DNA of 64,000 bases. Origin: JAMXLO01 sp963776505 (lineage in GTDB: Bacteria > Pseudomonadota > Alphaproteobacteria > Acetobacterales > Acetobacteraceae). The notes under the pieces are model-generated. The model did no database searches and was not told the DNA's origin. It saw only the letters and a list, made by a program, of their open reading frames with translations. This document shows, piece after piece, positions 35,010 to 44,043 of this stretch; position 1 is the first letter of the stretch, and every line of letters starts with the position of its first letter. A program made the translations under genes and the position numbers. The DNA lies in contig CAVZNH010000050.1 in assembly GCA_963776505.1 (NCBI GenBank), positions 124,001 through 188,000 of the forward strand, in the 5' to 3' direction.

Positions 35010-36242
35010 ATGAGCGCCGCATTCGATCTCACGTCCCGCTTTGCCAAGGGACTGCCCGAGCCGTCGCCGCGCTTCGGTGGCTTTCCCAAGTACAATTTCG
35101 TCGGCGGCCACAATGATCCGGAGCGGATTCCGATCGAGGGATTGATCGAGGCAACCGCATCCGTGCTGCGGCGCGAAGGCTCGAAGCTGGCGATGTACAA
35201 TCTGGCGCAGGGGCCGCAGGGTTTCGTCGGCCTGCGCGAGATGGTCGCCGACAAGCTGAATCGCCACCGCGGCATGAAGATCAGCCGCGACGAAGTGCTG
35301 GTCACCACGGGGTCCGGTCAGGGCATCGACATCATCAGCCGCATGTTCGTCGATCCCGGCGACACGGTGATCCTGGAGGAGTTCTGCTACGCGGGTGCGA
35401 TCAACCGCTTCAGGCGCGTCGGCGCCGAAATCATCGGCATTCCGCTGGACGAGGATGGGATGCGCATGGACGTGCTGGCGTCCACGCTGGAAGAACTGAA
35501 GCAGAAGGGCGTGACGCCGAAATACATCTACACCATTCCGACAATTCAGAACCCGACCGGCAGCATCATGCCGCTGGAGCGGCGCCAGCAGTTGCTGGCA
35601 CTCGCGCGTCAGTATGGCGTGCCGATCTTCGAGGACGAGTGCTACGCCGATCTGGTCTGGGCGGGTGGCGCGCCGCCGTCGCTGTATGCGATGGACCCGA
35701 AGCAGGTCGTGCATATCGGCTCGTTCTCCAAGACGCTCGCGCCGGCGTTGCGCGTCGGCTACGCGGTGTCGGAATGGCCGGTGCTGTCGCGCATGATCGC
35801 CTGCAAGCCCGACAGCGGCACCGGCGCGCTCGATCAGATGATCGTCGCGGAGTATTTCTCGAAATACTTCGACCAGCATGTCGGCGCGCTGACCGGCGTG
35901 CTGAAGGAGAAGCTCGACACGATGGTGGAGGCGGTGGAGCGCGAGTTCGGCACGACCGCCGATTTGTGGAAGCCGCAGGGCGGCATCTTCCTGTGGCTGA
36001 AGCTGCCGGACAGCGTCGACGTCCGCAAGCTGGTGAAGCCGGCGGGGGATGCCGGCATCCTGTTCAATCCGGGGCCCGAGTGGGTGTGCAATCCGGAGCC
36101 GGCGAAGTCGTATATGCGTCTGTGTTTCGCGCTGCCGTCGAAGGAGGTGATCCGCGAGGGCGTCGCGGCACTGGCACAGGTCTGCTACGAGCAGACCGGC
36201 ATTCCGGTGCGCAGCGACAATGTCCAGCGCCGGTCGGCCTGA
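35010..36242 (+). CDS. PLP-dependent aminotransferase, class I/II (2-aminoadipate transaminase-like)
   Basis: 410 aa. Fold-type I transaminase of the MocR-aminotransferase/LysN group but with no DNA-binding domain. Lys241 in GSFSKTLAPALRVGY binds PLP; TIPTIQNPTGS holds the conserved Asn and FEDECYADL the Asp. ATG at 35010 is preceded by CGGAGGAA. It is followed after 3 bases by the molybdenum hydroxylase small subunit, so it may act in the same pathway on a keto or amino acid. Confidence 0.88.
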   Translation: MSAAFDLTSRFAKGLPEPSPRFGGFPKYNFVGGHNDPERIPIEGLIEATASVLRREGSKLAMYNLAQGPQGFVGLREMVADKLNRHRGMKISRDEVLVTTGSGQGIDIISRMFVDPGDTVILEEFCYAGAINRFRRVGAEIIGIPLDEDGMRMDVLASTLEELKQKGVTPKYIYTIPTIQNPTGSIMPLERRQQLLALARQYGVPIFEDECYADLVWAGGAPPSLYAMDPKQVVHIGSFSKTLAPALRVGYAVSEWPVLSRMIACKPDSGTGALDQMIVAEYFSKYFDQHVGALTGVLKEKLDTMVEAVEREFGTTADLWKPQGGIFLWLKLPDSVDVRKLVKPAGDAGILFNPGPEWVCNPEPAKSYMRLCFALPSKEVIREGVAALAQVCYEQTGIPVRSDNVQRRSA

Positions 36243-36245
36243 GCC

Positions 36246-36728
36246 ATGGCGCAGGATATCGCGCTCACGGTGAACGGCCGGTCGGTGCACGTATCGGCGC
36301 TCGAGACGACACCGCTGCTCGACGTCCTGCGCAATCAGCTCGACCTGAAAGGGGCGCGCTACGGTTGCGGCCTGGAGCAGTGCGGCAGTTGCATGGTGCT
36401 GCTGGACGGCGAGCCGATCTACGCATGTTCGCGCGAGGTCGGCACCGTCGTCGGCCGCAGCGTCACCACGATCGAGGGGCTGGGCACAGCGGCTCAGCCG
36501 CATCCGCTGCAGCAGGCATTCCTCGATGAGCAGGCGGGACAGTGCGGCTACTGTCTGTCCGGCATCGTGATCAGCGCCAAGGCTCTGCTTGATCGCAATC
36601 CGACGCCGACGCGCGCCGACATCGCGACGGCATTGGACAAGAACCTCTGTCGCTGCGGAGCGCACCCACGGATCCTGCGTGCGGTGGAGAAGGCCGCCGC
36701 CATGCTGCGGGGAGGGCAGGGCGCATGA
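36246..36728 (+). CDS. [2Fe-2S] small subunit of a molybdenum hydroxylase (IorA-type)
   Basis: 160 aa. Plant-type ferredoxin cluster: CGLEQCGSCMVLLDGEPIYAC in the N-terminal half (Cys at four conserved places), then the second [2Fe-2S] domain with GQCGYCLSG and NLCRCGAH. This is the two-subunit arrangement of isoquinoline 1-oxidoreductase/aldehyde oxidase-type enzymes, which lack an FAD subunit and pass electrons to a cytochrome or other acceptor. Stop overlaps the large-subunit start by four bases. Confidence 0.92.
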   Translation: MAQDIALTVNGRSVHVSALETTPLLDVLRNQLDLKGARYGCGLEQCGSCMVLLDGEPIYACSREVGTVVGRSVTTIEGLGTAAQPHPLQQAFLDEQAGQCGYCLSGIVISAKALLDRNPTPTRADIATALDKNLCRCGAHPRILRAVEKAAAMLRGGQGA

Positions 36729-38835
36729 GCGATTCGCTGCCGCTGTCGATCCAGAACAACCGCCGGATGGAGCAGTGGATCCGCTTCGAGCCGGATCGCA
36801 CCGTGCGCCTCGCGGTCGGCAAGGTGGAGTTGGGTCAGGGCAATGTCACCGCGCTGGCGCAGATCGCCGCCGATGAACTCGACGTGGCACCGGAGCGCAT
36901 CGCCGTGCTTTCGGGTGACACCGAGGAAGCACCGGACGAAGGCCAGACCACTGGCAGCCAGTCGATCGAGGTATCCGGCCGTTCCGTGCGACTGGTTTCG
37001 GCGGAGCTGCGTGCGCGCGTGCTGGACCGATTGGCGCAGCGGCTGAATTGCAGCCCGACGGAACTGACGGTGGAGAATGGCGTGTTCCGCCGCGGCGATG
37101 CGCCGACCGGGCATGACTACTGGAATTTCGCGACCGCCGAGGATTTTTCGCGCGACATCGAGGGCAATGCGACACCGAAGCCGCATACGGCGTATCGCTA
37201 CGTCGGCCAGCCGCTACCGCGGCGTGATCTGCCGGCGAAGCTGTCGGGCAGCGGGTTCATTCACGACATGACGCGGCCTGACATGCTGCACGCGCGCATT
37301 CTGCGCCAGCCGTGTCGCGGCGCGCGTCTTGCGTCGCTGGACGAGGCGGCGTTGCGGCGGGCGGAACGCGGCGGCGTTCCGCGTAGTGCGGGTGGGCGAC
37401 TTCGTCGCATTCGTCGGCGACGATGAGGCGGTGGTGCAGCGTGCCGCCGCGGCCGCGCCGTTGCACGCGAAGTGGGACAACGTGCCGCGGCATCACGCCC
37501 GATCAGCAGGAGGCGGCGTGGCTGGTCGGGCAGCCATCCAATGACCGCGTGCTGGGCGACGCGCTGCCGGCGGCCGAGACCGCGAATGTCGCGACGGCAA
37601 GCTACTCGCGTCCCTATGTCGCGCATGCCTCGATGGGGCCGTCCTGTGCGCTGGCCGAATATCGCGACGGCCATCTGTCGGTGTGGTCGCACACGCAAGG
37701 GGTCTATCCGCTGCGCACGGCGCTCGCCAGCGTATTGGGCATCGCGCAGGACACGATAACGGTACGGCATGCGCATGGCGCGGGCTGTTATGGGCACAAC
37801 GGCGCGGACGACGCCGCGGTGGATGCGGCGGTGATCGCGATGCAGATCCCCGACCATTGTATCCGCGTGCAGTGGCGCCGCGAGGAGGAGTTCGGCTTCG
37901 AACCGGTCGGCCCGGCGATGCACATCACGCTGCGTGCCGCGCTGGACGAGACGGGAAAACCCGTGGACTGGACTGCGGATATTTGGTCGCCGACGCACGT
38001 GCAGCGGCCGAGCAGCGGCGGCAACCTGCTGACCCATGAGGCGCTGCCGACACCGCCGCCGGAGCCGCGTCCGACCGATCCGCCGGAAGCCAATGGCGGT
38101 GGCGGCACGCGCAACGCGTTCCCGCTGTATGACTTCGCGGCAAGGCGGGTGGTGCACCATCTGGTTCTGCGCGCGCCGGTGCGGACATCGGCACTGCGCG
38201 GTCTCGGCGCATTGCCGAACGTGTTCGCGATCGAGTGCTTCATGGACGAGCTGGCGGAACGAGCGGGCGTCGATCCGGTGGCATACCGGCTGTCGGTGCT
38301 GTCCGATCCACGCGCTCGGCGGTTGGTGGAGAATATCGCACAGCGTTGCGATTGGTCATCGCGCGGGCCGGCAGGCAGCGGGCGCGGGCTGGGTCTCGGC
38401 TGGGCGCAATACAAGAACCGCGCCGCCTATTGCGCTGTCGCCGTGGAGCTCGATGTCGATCAGGAGGTACGACTGCGCCGCATCTGGTGCGCTGCCGATG
38501 CAGGGCTGGTGATCAATCCCGACGGCGCGCGCAATCAGCTTGAGGGCGGCATCGTGCAGGCGGCAAGCATGGTGCTGAAGGAACAGGTGCGGATGGAAGG
38601 CGACGGGATCACGTCGCTCGATTGGGCGGGCTATCCGATCCTGGGATTTTCCGAAGTGCCGGAGATCGACACCGAGATCATCCACGCGCCGGACCTGCCG
38701 ACGCTGGGCATGGGCGAATGTTCGTTCGGTCCGACCGCGGCCGCGATCGGCAACGCGGTGGCGCACGCGCTGGGCGCGCGCATCCGGGACATGCCGTTCA
38801 CCCGCGAGCGGATCGAGGCGGCGCTGTTGAAGTAG
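36725..38835 (+). pseudogene. Molybdopterin-binding large subunit (IorB-type), twice frame-disrupted
   Basis: Three frames must be joined: 36725 to about 37370, a short middle piece (GDFVAFVGDDEAVVQRAAAA) to about 37495, and then to 38835. Both shifts are in the same direction, so they do not compensate. The joined protein of about 700 aa has KVELGQGNVTALAQI, DTEEAPDEGQTTGS, and at the C-terminus GMGECSFGPTAAAIGNAVAH with the catalytic Glu of molybdenum hydroxylases. It would hydroxylate an N-heterocycle or aldehyde. Two close indels suggest sequence error rather than decay. Confidence 0.8.
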
Positions 38836-39785
38836 AGACGCGTCGCAGATGTCGGAAAGGATCGTTGTGATGGCGGTAGGCTGGCTTCGCGCCGCAGTGA
38901 GCGGAAAGAATGGGCCGATGATGCGCGCGGCTGATTTTTGATATCAGTTCCCTTTCAGTCAATGAGGCTATGAAGTGGGCAACTCGATGCGCTCCTGGCT
39001 GCCGCCGAGAGCGGACATTCCCATCCCGGTTTGAAGTCGTGAGAAAGCCGCGCGTTCCGTCTGCGAGAACGTAGCAGGGAATATGTGTCAGCGTTCAGGG
39101 GATGGTCAGGGAGCGATGCGTTGATGCGATTTCCTCGAGCGCGCGCACAGCGGCGCGGCGTGCGATTTTCGTCGAGTGGGTGTTAGGTTCTCGTATGGCC
39201 TCCACCCCTGGCTCTACCGTTCGCCCTGCAGAGATGGGAAGCACTGATACGGCTGCGTACATCATAGTCATCTCTATGCTGGATGCAAGCAGGATGTTAT
39301 GAGTGGAAAGACGATCGCTCGTGTTCGAACCGGTGGCTAAACTGCTGATCGCGGCTGGCGAGGTTATTCTGAATGTAACCGAATGTGTGCGCGCCTAGGT
39401 TGTAGATGCAGGTGTACAAGCAAGCAAGAGAACTGCTCCGGCCAGCTTTGTCCTCCCGCAGTTTGGAGATCAGCCCTAGGCTAGACTAGAGTGGCAAGGC
39501 GGCGTTGCCATCGTCCTATTCGCGCCCTCCTAGACGGCGACCGGCGCCATTCCGTTGGTGCCGACCAGTGCGACCTGTTATTTCATGCGGACCGGAATTG
39601 GAATGACGGCACGATGTAGGGCACTGCCGGTAGCTCGGTCCGCTGCGCGCTCCCCTATCGCGATGCGCGCTCAGATTGTCGCCCAGCGGCCCTCGGTCTT
39701 TACCGCTGCCAGCAATCCGGGTCTATTCAGGTGCAGAAGAGCCGGATGTTCGGAAATTTAGCCTGATATACCCTTTTTCGCGCAA
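38836..39785. other. Long non-coding or degraded stretch, about 950 bp
   Basis: No frame on either strand has convincing coding character; short open frames (for example 39102-39302) lack ribosome sites and family resemblance, and composition is less GC-rich than its surroundings. Minus-strand bases around 39540-39575 read VALVGTNGMAPVAV, a distant echo of an ABC ATPase Walker A motif, which would suit remnants of a transporter downstream of the solute-binding protein. That resemblance is too short to call a gene. Confidence 0.35.
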
Positions 39786-39820
39786 AGCCCCTTGCGGGAG
39801 GGGCCGGGGGGAGGGGGGCT
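39786..39820 (-). repeat. CCCCTCCC/GGGAGGGG palindromic repeat, copy 3
   Basis: AGCCCC (39786-39791) and GGGGCT (39815-39820) flank a G-rich centre that includes TTGCGGGAGGGG, the same core as the other copies. It starts right at the stop codon of the solute-binding protein gene (TAG at 39821-39819) and may end its transcript. Confidence 0.55.
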
Positions 39821-41044
39821 ACGCCTTCACCAGCGGGCAGCCGCCTTCGGCAAGCGGGCGCCATGCCTGGTCCGGCGGGATCGTGACGACTTCCTTGCAG
39901 TAGTCATAAGGATATTTCGATTCTGCCACCGGCTTGACCTGCCACAGATGCATCACGTGCATCACCCGGCCATCCTCGCGAATCTGCACATTGGTGTTGT
40001 ACATGTCATTGACCGGCGTCGCCTTCATCTTCGCCACCACCGCGTCAGCGTCAGTGGTGCCGGCGGCCTTCACCGACTTCAGCCAGTGCGTCGCCGCGCA
40101 GTAGTTCGCGGCGTGCAGCAGGCCGGGAACCATGCCGTTCATCTTGGCACTCCACCGCTTCGACCAGGCGCGCGTCTTGTCCGTCATGTCCCAATAGAAC
40201 GAATTCTGTGTATACCAGCCCCTCGCAGGTCTTCTGCCCCAGCGAATGCACGTCATTGATCGCCATCAGCAGTGTTGCCATGCGCGTGCCGCCCTGCGAC
40301 AGACCGAACTCGGCGGCCTGCTTGATGCAGTTCTGCAGGTCGGTGCCGGCGTTGGCGAAGCCGAACACCTTGGCACCTGACGCCTTCGCCTGCACGAGAT
40401 AGCTCGAGAAATCCGCTGTACCCAGCGGCGCCTTTACGGCGCCGAGTACCTTACCACCCGCCGCCTGCTACGGCCGCGATGGTGTCGCGTTCCAGCGCGT
40501 AGCCGAATGCATAGTCGGCGGTGATGAAGAACCAGCTGTCGCCACCGGCCTTGGTCAGCGCGGTGCCCGTGCCGTGCGACAGTGCGTAGGTGTCGTAGGC
40601 GAAGTGGATGCCGTACGGCGAGCATTGCTTGCCGGTCATGTCGGACGACGCCGGGCCGGTGATCAGATAAATGCGCTTCTTCTCACGGCAGACCTGTTGA
40701 ATGGCGAGACCAGACGACGAGGCAGCACCATCGGCAAGCACATCGACACCCTGGTTGTCGACCCATTCGCGCGCCAGCGAGCTCGCCACGTCAGGCTTGT
40801 TCTGATCATCGCCCTGCAATACTTCGATCGGCCTGCCGAGTACCGAACCGCCGAAATCCTCGATCGCCAGTTCGACTGCGACGCGGTTGCCGGGTCCACC
40901 GACATCGCGATACGGGCCGCCCATATCGCTGAGCAGTCCAATGCGCACCGGTTTGGATGTGCTCTGCGCGCGGATTATTCCGGGCACGACGAACGGCGCC
41001 GCGGCCAATGTGCCGACTGCGGCGCGCCGGGTGATGTTCAGCAT
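39819..41044 (-). pseudogene. Branched-chain-type ABC solute-binding protein, twice frame-disrupted
   Basis: Three frames join near 40450 and 40205 to give about 405 aa. The N-terminus MLNITRRAAVGTLAAAPFVV is a Tat-like (RR) or Sec signal; VRIGLLSDMGGPYRDVGGPG is the opening of type I periplasmic binding folds. Later ADYAFGYALERD and NDVHSLGQKTCEGL are typical of amide/urea/branched-chain amino acid binders. No membrane or ATPase component is adjacent. It is downstream of the korAB operon on the same strand with a 22-base gap. Confidence 0.75.
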
Positions 41045-41066
41045 TATGGATCTTTCGCCGGAGGGC

Positions 41067-42122
41067 TTAGCGGAGCGACGCGTTCAATTTTTCCAGCGCC
41101 GCGGAACCGGGGCACAGCGCCGCTTCGTCCATTTCGTTGAACGGCACCGTCATTGTGTTCATGTGCCTGTGCAGGTCCACCGGATCCGGATCGACATACA
41201 GCAGACCGGTGACGATTTCGCCTGCCGCGTGCCGTTCCTGGAGGTAGGTCATCGCGGCGATCCGATCATGCACGTCGTAGTCGTTGGCGAGCTTGCGCAG
41301 CCGCAGGACGGAGCCGTCATGCTGCTTCACCATCTCCACTGTGCCGGCGGCGTATTCCACCGTGATCTCCTCACGTCCGGTGATCACGTCGAGATAGTTC
41401 ACCGCCAGATTATGCTCGCGCACATAGTCGAAGCTGGTGTGCGAGCCTTCGTGGTTATTGAACGCGACGCAAGGCGATATGCAATCGATGAACGCGGCGC
41501 CCTGGTGCTTCAGCGCGGCCTCGATCAGCGGAATGAGCTGGTCCTTGTCGCCGGAAAAACTGCGCGCGACGAAGGTGGCGCCCAGCTGCAGCGCCATACC
41601 GACGAGGTCGATCGCCGAATTGGTGTTCTCGACTCCGCGCCGGCTCTTGGCGCCGCGATCCGAGGTGGCAGAGAACTGTCCCTTGGTCAGGCCATACACG
41701 CCGTTGTTCTCGACGATATAGGTCATGTTCACGCCGCGCCGCATGATGTGCGCGAACTGGCCGATGCCGATCGAGGCGCTGTCGCCGTCGCCGGACACGC
41801 CCAGATAGATCAGGTCTCGGTTTGCCAGGTTGGCGCCGGTGAGCACCGATGGCATGCGTCCATGCACTGAGTTGAACCCATGCGAGGCGCCAAGAAAGTA
41901 GGTCGGTGTCTTGGACGAGCAGCCGATGCCGGACAGCTTGGCGATGCGATGGGGTGGCAGGTCGAGGTTGAAGCAGGCGCGCACGATCGCGCCGCTGATT
42001 GAATTGTGGCCGCAGCCTGCGCAGAGCGTGGAGATCGCCCCCTCGTAGTCGCGTCGTGTGTAGCCGAGGGAGTTCTTCGGCAACTCCGGGTGGTGCAGCT
42101 TGGGCTTGGGAATGAAGGTCAT
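41067..42122 (-). CDS. korB: 2-oxoacid:ferredoxin oxidoreductase, beta subunit
   Basis: 351 aa. Carries the thiamine diphosphate site: GVSGDGDSASIGIGQFAHIM then ENNGVYGLTKG (GDG...NN motif). The cysteines in TLCAGCGHNS and GIGCSS are the [4Fe-4S] ligands of this subunit. With the alpha subunit it oxidatively decarboxylates a 2-oxoacid (2-oxoglutarate is the commonest substrate for this two-subunit type) to acyl-CoA, reducing ferredoxin. Third gene of the GltD-like, korA, korB operon. Confidence 0.93.
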   Translation of the reverse strand: MTFIPKPKLHHPELPKNSLGYTRRDYEGAISTLCAGCGHNSISGAIVRACFNLDLPPHRIAKLSGIGCSSKTPTYFLGASHGFNSVHGRMPSVLTGANLANRDLIYLGVSGDGDSASIGIGQFAHIMRRGVNMTYIVENNGVYGLTKGQFSATSDRGAKSRRGVENTNSAIDLVGMALQLGATFVARSFSGDKDQLIPLIEAALKHQGAAFIDCISPCVAFNNHEGSHTSFDYVREHNLAVNYLDVITGREEITVEYAAGTVEMVKQHDGSVLRLRKLANDYDVHDRIAAMTYLQERHAAGEIVTGLLYVDPDPVDLHRHMNTMTVPFNEMDEAALCPGSAALEKLNASLR

Positions 42123-42180
42123 GTGTGTGCCCGGGCGTAAACCCGGCCTTCTCTCGTCATGGCCAAGCCTGACTTGGTCA

Positions 42181-44043
42181 TCATGGTACGGCCTTGCGGA
42201 ACGGGACAACCTTGAGTTCGCCGACCTTGTCGGCAATGGCATCGGAGATGAAGCGCGCGGTGATCGGCGTGCCGTCGAAGTGCAGCACGCGGGTCAGCCG
42301 CGCTGGGTCGATCTCCAGTTCGTTGATCAGCAGCGTGCGCAACTGCCCGTCGCGATTCTGCTCGACTACAAAAAGCTGGTCGTGTTCGCTGATGAAGTTC
42401 TTCACGTCATTGTGGAACGGGAAGCCGCGCACGCGCAGCAAATCGAGGTGAATGCCGCGCTCCGCCAGAATCTCATCGGCCTCATCCATCGCCGGACTGG
42501 TTGAGCCGAAATAGATCGCGCCCAACCGCGTCGGTTCCTTCGCCGAACGCGCGATCGGGCGCGGCACGAGCTGCTTGGCGGTGTCGAACTTCTTCAACAG
42601 CCGCAGCATGTTCTCGGCGTAGTCGGGGCCCTCCTCGCTGTAGCGCGCGCGGCGGTCCTTCGACGTGCCACGGGTGAAGAATGCGCCACGCGTCGGATGC
42701 GTGCCGGGATAGGTGCGATACGGAATGCCGTCGCCGTCCACGTCGAGGTAGCGGCCGAAATCCTTGCCGGCTTCCAATTCCTCCGCGGTCATCACCTTGC
42801 CGCGGTCAAGCTTGCGGCTGTCGTCCCAGGTCAACGGTTTGCACAACCGGTCGTTCATGCCGATCTCGAGATCGAGCATCATGAAGATCGGTGTCTGAAG
42901 GCGATCCGCCAGGTCGAACGACAGAGCCGCGAACTCGAAGCACTCGTGCGGGTCTTCCGGGAATAGCAGCACGTGCTTGGTGTCGCCATGCGAGGCATAG
43001 GCGCAGCTTAGAATGTCGGTCTGCTGCGTGCGCGTCGGCATGCCGGTGGAGGGACCGGCGCGCTGCACGTCGAAGATCACCGCGGGAATTTCCGCGAAAT
43101 AGGCCAGGCCGACGAATTCCTGCATCAGCGAGATGCCCGGCCCGGAGGTCGCGGTGAACGCCCGCGCGCCATTCCACGCAGCGCCGATCACCATGCCGAT
43201 CGACGCCAGTTCGTCCTCCGCCTGGACGATGGCGAACTTGTTCTTCTTGGTCTCAGGATCGACCCGATACCGGTTGCAGTAACGCGTGAACGCTTCGGCC
43301 AGCGAGGATGACGGCGTGATCGGATACCACGCGCAAACCGTGGCGCCGCCATAAACCGCACCGAGTGCGGCGGCGGCGTTGCCCTCGATGAAGATACGAT
43401 CGCCCACGGTGTTGGCGCGCCGCAATGTCAACCCGATGGGGCACTCCAGGTTCGCGAGCGCCCAGTCGCGGCCCATGTGCAGCGCCTGCACGTTGGCTGC
43501 CACCAGCTTGTCGCGGCCGCGGAACTGCTCGCCCAGCAGCTTCTCTATCTCGGCCACATCCATCTGAAGCAACGCCGACAGTGCGCCGAGATACACGATG
43601 TTCTTGAACAACTGGCGCTGCCGCGATTCGGTGTACGCCTTGTTGGTGATCTCGGTCAGCGGCACGCCGATGATAACGATGTCGTCGCGGAAACGCGACG
43701 GAGGCATCGGCTTGGTGTTATCGTAGAACAGGTAGCCGCCCGGCACGATGGACGCGATGTCCTGCGTCCAGGTCTGCGGATTCATCGCCACCATCAGGTC
43801 CACGCCGCCGCCGCGCGCGCCGAGATAGCCGGCCTCGGACACGCGGACCTCGTACCAGGTCGGCAGTCCCTGGATGTTGCTGGGAAAAATGTTTCGCGGG
43901 GTCACCGGCACGCCCATGCGCAGGATCGACTTGGCGAACAGCGTGTTGGCGCTCGCCGACCCCGATCCGTTGACGTTGGCGAACTTGACGACGAAGTCGT
44001 TGACGCGCTGGAGACCGGTTACGCGTTCTGTAAGCTGCAACAT
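42181..44043 (-). CDS. korA: 2-oxoacid:ferredoxin oxidoreductase, alpha subunit (gamma-alpha fusion)
   Basis: 620 aa. Residues about 1-190 are the gamma domain (FANVNGSGSASANTLFAKS) fused to the alpha domain, which begins ANTVGDRIFIEGNAAAALGA and has YPITPSSSLAEAF, GISLMQEFVGLA and RAGPSTGMPTRTQQTD. This is the usual fused KorA layout. It overlaps the upstream FAD-oxidoreductase gene by 25 bases and is 58 bases from korB. Cytoplasmic, oxygen-sensitive iron-sulfur enzyme complex. Confidence 0.93.
   Translation of the reverse strand: MLQLTERVTGLQRVNDFVVKFANVNGSGSASANTLFAKSILRMGVPVTPRNIFPSNIQGLPTWYEVRVSEAGYLGARGGGVDLMVAMNPQTWTQDIASIVPGGYLFYDNTKPMPPSRFRDDIVIIGVPLTEITNKAYTESRQRQLFKNIVYLGALSALLQMDVAEIEKLLGEQFRGRDKLVAANVQALHMGRDWALANLECPIGLTLRRANTVGDRIFIEGNAAAALGAVYGGATVCAWYPITPSSSLAEAFTRYCNRYRVDPETKKNKFAIVQAEDELASIGMVIGAAWNGARAFTATSGPGISLMQEFVGLAYFAEIPAVIFDVQRAGPSTGMPTRTQQTDILSCAYASHGDTKHVLLFPEDPHECFEFAALSFDLADRLQTPIFMMLDLEIGMNDRLCKPLTWDDSRKLDRGKVMTAEELEAGKDFGRYLDVDGDGIPYRTYPGTHPTRGAFFTRGTSKDRRARYSEEGPDYAENMLRLLKKFDTAKQLVPRPIARSAKEPTRLGAIYFGSTSPAMDEADEILAERGIHLDLLRVRGFPFHNDVKNFISEHDQLFVVEQNRDGQLRTLLINELEIDPARLTRVLHFDGTPITARFISDAIADKVGELKVVPFRKAVP

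Noticed and set aside
34434..36665. A 743-codon open frame on the minus strand
   Set aside because: Over the aminotransferase it is Arg/His/Gln-rich shadow of the plus-strand gene; only its last 148 codons (the VOC gene) are real.
36725..38835. Programmed frameshifting in the molybdenum hydroxylase large subunit
   Set aside because: Two shifts in the same direction without a slippery heptamer or downstream structure that I can see; sequence error is simpler.
39102..39302. Short plus-strand open frame of 66 codons
   Set aside because: No ribosome site, no recognisable family and surrounded by non-coding sequence.
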